Shown piece by piece: positions 16,209 through 22,714 of a stretch of DNA of 46,763 nt; positions within the stretch are counted from its first letter, which is position 1; each line of letters begins with the position of its first letter. The stretch is taken from NCBI GenBank assembly GCA_013360585.1, contig JABWBH010000035.1, forward strand, positions 1-46,763, in the 5' to 3' direction. The stretch is from Phycisphaerae bacterium. GTDB taxonomy: Bacteria > Planctomycetota > Phycisphaerae > UBA1845. The notes below the pieces were generated by a model, which was given only the letters and a program-made list of their open reading frames with translations, did no database searches and had not been told where the DNA came from. Both the position numbers and the translations under genes were made by a program.

Positions 16209-17993
16209 ATGCGGAAACATGCGTGGGTAGCGCTGGCGCTTTGCGCGCTGGCGGGTCAGGCGTCGGGGCAGGGGTTCCTGAGCGAGTTGCTCCTGGATCC
16301 GCCGTCAACCGACAACGGACAGGAGTTTGTCGAGATTCAGGCGGCGCCGAACTTCAGCTTCAGCGGCTGGTGGTTCCTGGTCATTGAAGGTGACGGAACC
16401 GGCGGCGGCGTCATCGACGTCGCGCTCAACCTCAGTTCGTATTCGACGGGCGCCAACGGCCTCCTGCTCATCCGCGACTCGGGCACAGTGCTCCAGCCGC
16501 CGCCGGACGGGAACACGAATGTCGTCATTTTCGACTTCAACCCCGACATCGAAAACGGCACGAACACCTACGTCCTGGGTTTCGGTGGTACGTTCACCGT
16601 CGGACAGGATCTCGACGCGGGAAACGACGGCACGCTGGACGCACCACTGCCCGGGTTCACCACGGTGGACGCCGTCAGCTACAAGGAGTTCGACGGGACG
16701 CCGGACGACGAGCATGAGTACGCCGACGATCTCGGCGGCACGGCGCTGGGGCGCTTCGAGTCGTACACGCCGGACGCCTTGCACCGCATCCGATGCGGAT
16801 CCAACGCCCTGCTCTGGGCCGGAGGCGTCGTTACGGGCACGTCGCCCGGTCCGTACAACTGGGACACGCTCCAGATGTTCGGGTGGCAGACGATCGGCGT
16901 GACTTCGCCGCCGACGCTGAACCCCGGCAACCTCAATTATTCGATCGTGGACTGCGACGGCGACTGCGTTTCGGATTTCGTCGAAGGCGACCGCGATGAC
17001 GACGGGATCATCGATGACTGCGACGCCTGCCCCGACGATCCGGATAACGATGCGGACGGCGACGGCGCCTGCGGAAACGTCGATAATTGCCCGGACGTGA
17101 GCAATAAGGATCAGTCGGATCGGGACGGCGATGGCGCGGGCGACGCCTGCGACGGCTGCCCGGACGATCCGAACAAGACCGAGGAGGGCGCGTGCGGCTG
17201 CGGCGTCAGCGACGACGACGCGGACGGCGACGGCACGCCGGACTGCCACGACGGCTGCCCGGACGATCCGAACAAGACCGAGGAAGGCGCGTGCGGCTGC
17301 GGCGTCAGCGACGACGACGCGGACGGCGACGGCACGCCGGACTGCCACGACGGCTGCCCGGATGATCCGAACAAGACCGAGGAAGGCGCGTGCGGCTGCG
17401 GCGTCAGCGATGACGACGCGGACGGCGACGGCACGCCGGACTGCAACGACGGCTGCCCGGATGATCCGAACAAGACCGAGGAAGGCGCGTGCGGCTGCGG
17501 CGTCAGCGACGACGACGCGGACGGCGACGGCACGCCGGACTGCAACGACGGCTGCCCGGATGATCCGAACAAGACCGAGGAAGGCGCATGCGGCTGTGGC
17601 GTCAGCGACGACGACACGGACGGCGACGGCGTCGCGGATTGCGTGGACAATTGTCCGGACGTTCCGAACCCCGGCCAGGAGGACTCAGACGAGAACGGCG
17701 TGGGCGATGCGTGCGAAAGCGGCGGCGACTGCACCGGTTTGGAGTTCCTCCAGATGGGCTGCAAGCTGCACCTGGACAACACGATTACCGTGGTGTCGAA
17801 GCTGTTCAACGGGCGTCCGGGGACGACGGTCACGTTCCGTCTCGACGACAACCCGATGACCGACTTCCCGCGCGTGGTGAAGGACAACGGCCGGGCCAAG
17901 GTGAAGTTCTTCCGCATTCCGAACGGACGACACTTCGTCGATCTCGTCGAGTGCGGCGTGGAAGCGAGCATCACCTGCGGTCCGCAACCGTGA
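16209..17993 (+). CDS. Secreted lamin-tail/thrombospondin type-3 repeat protein with C-terminal Cys domain
   Basis: The 594-residue product has a signal peptide (cleavage likely after QASG or ASGQ). An N-terminal beta domain follows that resembles lamin-tail domains (FLSELLLDPPSTDNGQEFVE, FLVIEGDG, GLLLIRDSG). From about residue 250 to 500 there is a long series of Asp-rich, calcium-binding thrombospondin type-3 repeats (DGDGTPDC, NCPDVSN, NCPDVPNP), five of which are nearly identical 33-residue copies. Residues 508-594 form a Cys-containing domain that also ends two other proteins of this island (21524-22651 and 22715-24856). The protein is probably a calcium-stiffened surface stalk with a C-terminal anchoring domain. 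ATG 16209 has a good GAGGGGG site. A perfect hairpin follows the gene. Confidence 0.88.
   Translation: MRKHAWVALALCALAGQASGQGFLSELLLDPPSTDNGQEFVEIQAAPNFSFSGWWFLVIEGDGTGGGVIDVALNLSSYSTGANGLLLIRDSGTVLQPPPDGNTNVVIFDFNPDIENGTNTYVLGFGGTFTVGQDLDAGNDGTLDAPLPGFTTVDAVSYKEFDGTPDDEHEYADDLGGTALGRFESYTPDALHRIRCGSNALLWAGGVVTGTSPGPYNWDTLQMFGWQTIGVTSPPTLNPGNLNYSIVDCDGDCVSDFVEGDRDDDGIIDDCDACPDDPDNDADGDGACGNVDNCPDVSNKDQSDRDGDGAGDACDGCPDDPNKTEEGACGCGVSDDDADGDGTPDCHDGCPDDPNKTEEGACGCGVSDDDADGDGTPDCHDGCPDDPNKTEEGACGCGVSDDDADGDGTPDCNDGCPDDPNKTEEGACGCGVSDDDADGDGTPDCNDGCPDDPNKTEEGACGCGVSDDDTDGDGVADCVDNCPDVPNPGQEDSDENGVGDACESGGDCTGLEFLQMGCKLHLDNTITVVSKLFNGRPGTTVTFRLDDNPMTDFPRVVKDNGRAKVKFFRIPNGRHFVDLVECGVEASITCGPQP
17154..17648 (+). 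repeat. Five 99-bp tandem repeats within the TSP3 gene
   Basis: Five units of 99 bp begin at 17154, 17253, 17352, 17451 and 17550. Each encodes 33 residues running GCPDDPNKTEEGACGCG, then VSDDDADGDGTPDC. Copies 1 and 2 end in CHD, copies 3 and 4 in CND, and copy 5 diverges near its end (DTDGDGVADCVD). The near identity at DNA level indicates recent duplication or homogenisation by recombination. Confidence 0.95.
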
Positions 17994-18053
17994 CGCGGTA
18001 AGAACGCAAACCCGGCAGGTTCGCGGCCGGGGATCAGCCAAGGGTCAAAAGGC

Positions 18054-18087
18054 GCGGGCCTGCGATCAAAACGGATCGCAGGCCCGC
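18054..18087. terminator. Perfect 14-bp hairpin between converging genes
   Basis: GCGGGCCTGCGATC (18054-18067) and GATCGCAGGCCCGC (18074-18087) are perfectly complementary around the loop AAAACG. The structure lies midway between the ends of two converging genes (17993 and 18138). No T-run follows on either strand, so it is either a bidirectional terminator without a U-tract or a protective 3' stem-loop. Confidence 0.7.
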
Positions 18088-18137
18088 ACTGTCATGGATG
18101 ATGCGTTTTCCAGGGCGTCCCCGCCGGGCGGACGGGG

Positions 18138-19337
18138 CTACGGCTTGGAGAAGGTGTTCTGGAATCCGCTGAAGTCCTTCAGGTCCACGTCGTTGTCGTG
18201 ATCGAGGTCGAGGAAGCGGCAGTCGCACAGCGTATCCGTCGGGTCAACGCGATGTCGCGCCAGGAAGTCCGGTCCGTCGAGGCACGCGGTCCATTCGCGG
18301 TGGTCAACGAGATCGAAGTCGCCGTCGAAGTCGAACTCCCCGGTGCGGATGCGGCGCATGAACAGAATGTCCGTGCTCTGCGCCGTGTAGTCCATGCGTA
18401 GGACGATCTCGCCGTGGTCGTTGATGTCGGGAACCCAGTGTTTGTTGGGACCGTCCGTAATCTGAAGAAACTCTCCATCGCGGTACAGCCAGACGTGCGG
18501 GCCGCGGAGGCCTTCATAGGATCGACGCATAACGATGTCGCCGCGGTTGTTGATACGCGGGTTCGATCCCCAGTCGGTCAACCGCTCGGTCACGCCGTCT
18601 CGCCAGATCCATAGCTCGCCCTCCGAAATGTCTGTAGCCATCCACACAATCGTTCCGGAGTCATTGATGGTTGGAACTTGCGGTTGGTGCATCCAATCCT
18701 GACTGATGACTCGGGCGACCCCATTGTCGTAATACCATACACGAGACTCCCAGGGTTCAGGACAGAAATCATAGTCCGTCCACGTACACATGCCGACATT
18801 GTTCAGCGCCGCCGCCTGATTGGTGTTCGTCCCGTCTGATACCATGCGAACGCGATGATTGCGTCGAAGGGCAATGTCAGCATCGGAATCCTCGCAGCCT
18901 GTTCCCCACCATTCAGTCCAGCCGAGGTGTTCCTGGTTGTTGATGGTCGGACCCGTCGCGGCAACGGGATTCTCGGCGACGAGAGTTTCCACCCCATCCT
19001 CGTAAACGATGATCTGAGTCGCGCCGGCGCCCTCTATACCCCTGCACCAAGTCATGACCCCGTTATTGTTAATGTCGGGCAGGACGTCACGGTCATCATT
19101 TACGGTGATGCGACTGAGAACACCGTTGTCGTACAGGATCACCTCCGTATCCGCCCAGCTATGGCCTATGCGCTTGGCAAATACGAGCTGTCCACATTCG
19201 TTGAGCCGCGCGGTGCTGTCATAGTGGGCGTCGGAAGTAATCTGGAGCAATTCGAAACCGTCGGGCACCTGGGCCAAGGCCGCCGGCACCGTGAATAAGA
19301 TAATGAGGTATCGAAGGCACCCCAAGTTTGAACGCAT
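18138..19337 (-). CDS. Secreted beta-propeller protein with dockerin-like C-terminus
   Basis: The 399-residue product has a signal peptide (LIILFTVPAALA, then Q). The body consists of repeated blades of the type EVILYDNGVLSRIT, DINNNGVMTW, HVWLYRDGEFLQIT and DINDHGEIVL, alternating a short description strand with a DIN/TIN turn, and looks like a six- or seven-bladed propeller. The C-terminus has two Asp-rich calcium-type loops, DFDGDFDLVDHREW and LDLDHDNDVDLKDFSGFQ, separated by about 30 residues that include a pair of cysteines. This is the dockerin-like tail common on exported planctomycete proteins. It may serve in surface sorting or calcium-dependent attachment. ATG 19337 has a GAGGGGAAG site upstream; the frame extends to 19376 without recognisable sequence. 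It is the last of three leftward genes. Confidence 0.82.
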   Translation of the reverse strand: MRSNLGCLRYLIILFTVPAALAQVPDGFELLQITSDAHYDSTARLNECGQLVFAKRIGHSWADTEVILYDNGVLSRITVNDDRDVLPDINNNGVMTWCRGIEGAGATQIIVYEDGVETLVAENPVAATGPTINNQEHLGWTEWWGTGCEDSDADIALRRNHRVRMVSDGTNTNQAAALNNVGMCTWTDYDFCPEPWESRVWYYDNGVARVISQDWMHQPQVPTINDSGTIVWMATDISEGELWIWRDGVTERLTDWGSNPRINNRGDIVMRRSYEGLRGPHVWLYRDGEFLQITDGPNKHWVPDINDHGEIVLRMDYTAQSTDILFMRRIRTGEFDFDGDFDLVDHREWTACLDGPDFLARHRVDPTDTLCDCRFLDLDHDNDVDLKDFSGFQNTFSKP

Positions 19338-19448
19338 GAGTCTTCCCCTCTCAAGGCGCAAACAGAAAACCCTCAAAAGTCGAGGCGGGAGGGCGGCGAC
19401 GGGTCCGACCGCCCCCCGCCTTCCGTTCCTTGACGCACAGACGAACCT

Positions 19449-20321
19449 CTACGGACAGGTTCCGGAGAAGATGGCCGTCGCTCCGTCCGCCACGCAGATG
19501 GACCCGCCGCGGTAGCAGATGTTTCCGGTCGTACACAGGGATTCATTGACGTTCAGCGTGCCCCCGGAAACGCAGATGAGCCCGGACAGCGCCGTACATT
19601 CTGCATCCAGGTTGGCGGTCCCGGACGTGATTTTCAGGCTTAAATCGCCGCTGATCTCCTCGTCGACCTCAAGAGTCCCTCCCGCCACGACGATCTGCCC
19701 GCCTCCCGACTTCCCATAGGTGTTGAGCGTGACCGTTTTGCCGCTCTCAACCAGGAGGGTGGCGTAAAGACTCAACTCGGTCTGAACCTCCAGGTGGCCG
19801 GACAGGAGAAAGCTCAGTGCGACTCCGTGTGCGATGGTGAGCACATCGCCCGAACCCCCTTTGATAAGCCCCTTGACTTCACCGACGATCCCGTCTCCGA
19901 CGCCGGGCGTCGCCGTGTTGATGATCCAATGATCTTGCACGATCACCAGCTCCGGGTCGTCGCCGGTTCCGGTCACGAAGCGCAGCTTCCCGTTGATGAC
20001 GCTGCTGTCCTCCTGGTCCGATCCGGTCCCGTGCAGCGTCAGCGTGCTGCCCTTGGGGATGTCGAGTCTCCCGCCGGTCTCGATGATGATCTGCAAGGCG
20101 TCGCCGTCCGCCCCGTTGAGCGTGCAGGTCTTCCCGTTGGGAATGACCGCGATATCGGACGAAGTGGGCGCATTGCCGCAATCCCAGTTGCCGTTCTCGC
20201 TCCAGTTGTTGTTTACCAGTCCCGTAAACTCACACGTTTCAGCCGTCGTCTGCGTGGTGAACAGACCGCAGCATGCCGACGCGAGAATTGCGGCGGCCTT
20301 CGTTTGAATCGTTCTTTTCAT
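19449..20321 (-). CDS. Secreted beta-helix-like protein
   Basis: The 290-residue product has a signal peptide ending near TAE. A WSENGNWDCGNAPTSSD motif follows, then many short strand-turn repeats (IIIETGGRLDIPKGSTLTLHG, LVIVQDHWII and so on), with the spacing of a right-handed parallel beta-helix. A late Cys-rich part includes CTALSGLICVSGG, CTTGNICYRGGSICV and a final SGTCP. No catalytic residues are obvious and it is probably a structural surface protein. ATG 20321 is preferred because an AAGGAG site lies just upstream and the signal peptide begins there. The next gene on the same strand (20441-20839) starts with a related motif and lies 119 bases upstream, so the two are likely paralogues. 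It does not carry the C-terminal Cys domain of its neighbours. Confidence 0.75.
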   Translation of the reverse strand: MKRTIQTKAAAILASACCGLFTTQTTAETCEFTGLVNNNWSENGNWDCGNAPTSSDIAVIPNGKTCTLNGADGDALQIIIETGGRLDIPKGSTLTLHGTGSDQEDSSVINGKLRFVTGTGDDPELVIVQDHWIINTATPGVGDGIVGEVKGLIKGGSGDVLTIAHGVALSFLLSGHLEVQTELSLYATLLVESGKTVTLNTYGKSGGGQIVVAGGTLEVDEEISGDLSLKITSGTANLDAECTALSGLICVSGGTLNVNESLCTTGNICYRGGSICVADGATAIFSGTCP

Positions 20322-20440
20322 CGTACGCTCCTTGTGTATGACCCATCGCGTCCGGAAGGGACGCGGGCATGAAGAAATCCGTTCCGCGGCGCTTGGCGCG
20401 AAGCGCTGCGCCGCACGCTCATACCTGGCGCACCCTTCGC

Positions 20441-20839
20441 TCACTCGTCACAGGACAGCAGCGTACTCGACACGATCGCCCCGCCGCCCATCGCAACCTC
20501 GACCGGCCCGACGATCGTCAACGAATCGACCTTCAGCGTCGGCGATCCGCTCACCACGCCGAAATCCACATCGCCTTCGATCGTCAGGTCGTCGATCTCC
20601 TCGTCCGGGTCGCCGGCCCCGTCCACGAGATCCACCGTCCAGCTTCCGCTCGGAATGAGCGCGTCATCGCCGGTGTCATCCGGAAAGCAGAACGCACATC
20701 CTGCCGAGAACCAGTTGGCCGTCGTACTCCAGGCGTCGTCGCCGCCGTTGCCCGTCCAGGTGAACGACGCACCCAACAGCGCCCCGCTCAGCAACACAAA
20801 CCCTAAGCCCGGCAGAACCCACTTCCTTCTGGAAATCAT
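20441..20839 (-). CDS. Short secreted beta-helix-like paralogue
   Basis: The 132-residue product begins with a signal peptide (MISRRKWVLPGLGFVLLSG). The motif FTWTGNGGDDAWSTTANW follows, then DDALIPSGSWTVDL and LTIEGDVDF...LKVDSLTIVG. The order W-x-x-x-NW, a D-x-A-x-IP-x-G turn and then short beta repeats is the same as in the neighbouring 290-residue gene, but only about half as long, ending in SCDE. It may be a shortened paralogue or a free-standing domain. A GGGAG site lies ahead of ATG 20839. It is probably the first gene of the leftward group of three. Confidence 0.65.
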   Translation of the reverse strand: MISRRKWVLPGLGFVLLSGALLGASFTWTGNGGDDAWSTTANWFSAGCAFCFPDDTGDDALIPSGSWTVDLVDGAGDPDEEIDDLTIEGDVDFGVVSGSPTLKVDSLTIVGPVEVAMGGGAIVSSTLLSCDE

Positions 20840-21008
20840 ACCGACTCCCTTCCTGGTCCTAAAGGAAAATCCCGCGCCGGCCTCGCCGGCTCCCCAGCCG
20901 GCGCGCGCGGAGGAAACACGCTTGAAGTACTGGGTGAACGTGCGACGATCGGTGGAGTAAACGAGGCGGGGAAACCGGTCGGGACTCCAACCGTTCGCAC
21001 AAGGCGAA

Positions 21009-21137
21009 TTAGAACGATGCGCTATTCTTGCGGGGGGGGGGCATCACAGGAACACGCCCGGACCCACAGAACGGGCAGGAATCCGGCGTCATGCGACGCA
21101 GAGTGCTGATCCACTGATGGATGTCCGAGCGACTCAT
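21009..21137 (-). CDS. Possible small CxxC protein (uncertain)
   Basis: A 42-residue ORF starting MSRSDIHQWIS contains DSCPFCGSGRVPV, a CxxC knuckle like half a zinc ribbon. It ends in PPPRKNSASF, where the prolines come from a tract of 10 C on its strand. A longer start exists at 21200. There is no clear ribosome-binding site. The ORF could be a gene remnant or chance. If real, its homopolymer tract could slip and change the C-terminus. Confidence 0.2.
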   Translation of the reverse strand: MSRSDIHQWISTLRRMTPDSCPFCGSGRVPVMPPPRKNSASF

Positions 21138-21456
21138 CCGGCTAAATCCAAAGCGAAGAACACCGCTCAGTTCGTAGGTTGAAGAATGATAACCGCCCAC
21201 GCATTGAAATACAAGGATAATTCATAACCCCTTTGCGGAATGTCGGTTATCACGCGACGGCGATATCGAACCAGGTCCGCTCCTGGGGTTGCGCTGCCGC
21301 GCCAGGGGGAAAAGAAGCGAGTTCTTCGGGGTACTCCCGGGGGACTTGAAGCGGCGTGCCGTAACGTTGGGCATCGCACGGGAGCGGCTCGCCAAGCCGT
21401 CCGCCGATGATGTGTTCACTCCAACAATTTGACGGTGTCGCCGGCGTGGAATGGGT

Positions 21457-21462
21457 TATACT
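21457..21462 (+). promoter_or_regulatory. Candidate -10 box TATACT
   Basis: TATACT lies 61 bases before ATG 21524 in an AT-rich patch. The nearest TTGACG (21429-21434) is 22 bases away, too far for a standard spacer, so only the -10 element is credible. Confidence 0.3.
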
Positions 21463-21523
21463 AGGCCACATGGGACATCGCCCCCGGAATGCGAAGATAC
21501 GGACTGCGGTCCAGGAGGTTCTC

Positions 21524-22651
21524 ATGGCTTCGAGGCATTTGATCCCTGCTCTGCTCTGCGTGCCACTCAATATCGCGTCGGCCCAGGAGGCGCTGCGCGC
21601 GCTGCTGCCGCCCGGCGCGACGCCGCCTGCGCCCCTCGCCGCGGAAGTGACGGCGCCGCCGGAATCCCCGGCCGGAGAGGACGTGATCTATGACAGTCTG
21701 TGCATAACAAACGAACAGCGCTATGACAACGGGTTTGGATCGTGGTGCGGCGGCGGCGATGTGTTTGGCGGGCGATTCAATTATGAAACGGCCGATGATT
21801 TCGTGCTCCGCGGCGACTGCACCGTCACGTCCATGACCGCGGATTTCGTCAGCTTCCTCGCCGACCCGACGTCGTCCGCATGCGTGAGCTTCTATCGGCT
21901 GACGGGCGACGGCCCGCCTGATGACGAAGCCGCGTGCCAGACGGTCTCGAGGGATCTGGTGGTGACGCCCTTCTCGGACACGGTCTTCGGGTTGCAAGGT
22001 CATCGCGTTCGCGCGCAGATTTCCTGTGCGCTACCGCCTGGTCGTTGGGCGGCGGTCATGCAGCCGATATCCGGCGACTGGGGTTACGTCCTCGGATCGA
22101 CATCGCCGAATCCGTGCGGCGGAGATGCGTCAATCAGCACGTGGAATCGGCTTGGACGCGGCGGTCTCCACGATTGCTGCCAGATTGCCTGCACGAGGGA
22201 TTGCGACTTTACGTGGTACAACCTCGGGGAGAGTCACGGCGACGCCACGCTGTCCATGCGCATTACAACGGAACCGTGTGAGCCGCGTCTTGGCGCCTGT
22301 TGCTTCGACGACGGAACCTGCCGCGAGATGGGAGATGCCGAGTGTTCTTCGGAAGGAGGGGCGTTTCAGGGCGAGGGGGTTGAGTGCGGACGACAGTGTC
22401 TGTGCCCGCTCGTGAAGGAATTCACGGCCCAATGCCGCAGGGACGGCGGGCGGATCCGCGCCGTGGTCCGCTTCACCGGACCGCACGCCGACGGGCAATC
22501 CGTGACGATCCGCATTGACGAGCAGGAAACGAGCGTCCCGGTGATCGGCCGCCGCGCCCGACTGCGCTCGGGGCCCTTCTCGGGCGAGCATGTCGTCGCG
22601 ATGACCGACCCGGATTGCGGAAACCGCGTTGTCGTGAACTGCGGCGGGTGA
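21524..22651 (+). CDS. Secreted ADDF-type beta-sandwich protein with C-terminal Cys domain
   Basis: The 375-residue product has a signal peptide (LLCVPLNIASA, then Q). The body contains an ETADDFVLRGDCTVTSM segment and aromatic-rich strands (FTWYNLGES, DATLSMRI) of a type I recall from planctomycete secreted proteins. After it comes the Cys module ACCFDDGTCREMGDAECS with EGGAFQGEGVEC, also familiar from planctomycete exported proteins. Residues 294-375 form the C-terminal domain, CPLVKEFTAQC, a VTIRID strand, GRRARLRS, GEHVV and two further cysteines. It aligns with the ends of the 16209-17993 and 22715-24856 products. ATG 21524 has a strong AGGAGG site. A GC-rich hairpin overlaps the stop region. 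It converges with the Kelch gene. Confidence 0.8.
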   Translation: MASRHLIPALLCVPLNIASAQEALRALLPPGATPPAPLAAEVTAPPESPAGEDVIYDSLCITNEQRYDNGFGSWCGGGDVFGGRFNYETADDFVLRGDCTVTSMTADFVSFLADPTSSACVSFYRLTGDGPPDDEAACQTVSRDLVVTPFSDTVFGLQGHRVRAQISCALPPGRWAAVMQPISGDWGYVLGSTSPNPCGGDASISTWNRLGRGGLHDCCQIACTRDCDFTWYNLGESHGDATLSMRITTEPCEPRLGACCFDDGTCREMGDAECSSEGGAFQGEGVECGRQCLCPLVKEFTAQCRRDGGRIRAVVRFTGPHADGQSVTIRIDEQETSVPVIGRRARLRSGPFSGEHVVAMTDPDCGNRVVVNCGG

Positions 22652-22674
22652 GGCCGTTGGCGGTCGCCGCGGCC
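22652..22674. other. GC-rich hairpin between converging genes
   Basis: GGCCG (22652-22656) pairs with CGGCC (22670-22674), and GGCG (22659-22662) with CGCC (22665-22668), giving an interrupted stem right after the stop codon at 22651. No T-run follows on either strand. It may limit read-through between the two converging genes. Confidence 0.4.
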
Positions 22675-22714
22675 GACAGAAGCAACCGACATCCCCTGAT
22701 CGGATCCGGTCGCC

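Larger units (their letters stand above)
20840..21523. other. Non-coding spacer in the exported-protein island
   Basis: These 684 bases lie between divergent genes. They contain a tract of 10 G at 21032-21041, a possible small CxxC ORF at 21009-21137 on the minus strand, and a plausible -10 hexamer at 21457-21462. A minus-strand reading frame ending near 21250 has coding-like codon use but no start and no family resemblance that I can see; it could be a decayed gene end. No mobile-element signature is visible. Confidence 0.35.

Noticed and set aside
17154-17648. Possible CRISPR-like array
   Set aside because: The 99-bp units are contiguous without spacers and encode in-frame TSP3 repeats.
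21429-21462. Complete sigma-70 promoter TTGACG with TATACT
   Set aside because: The 22-base spacer is too long; only the -10 hexamer was retained, at low confidence.
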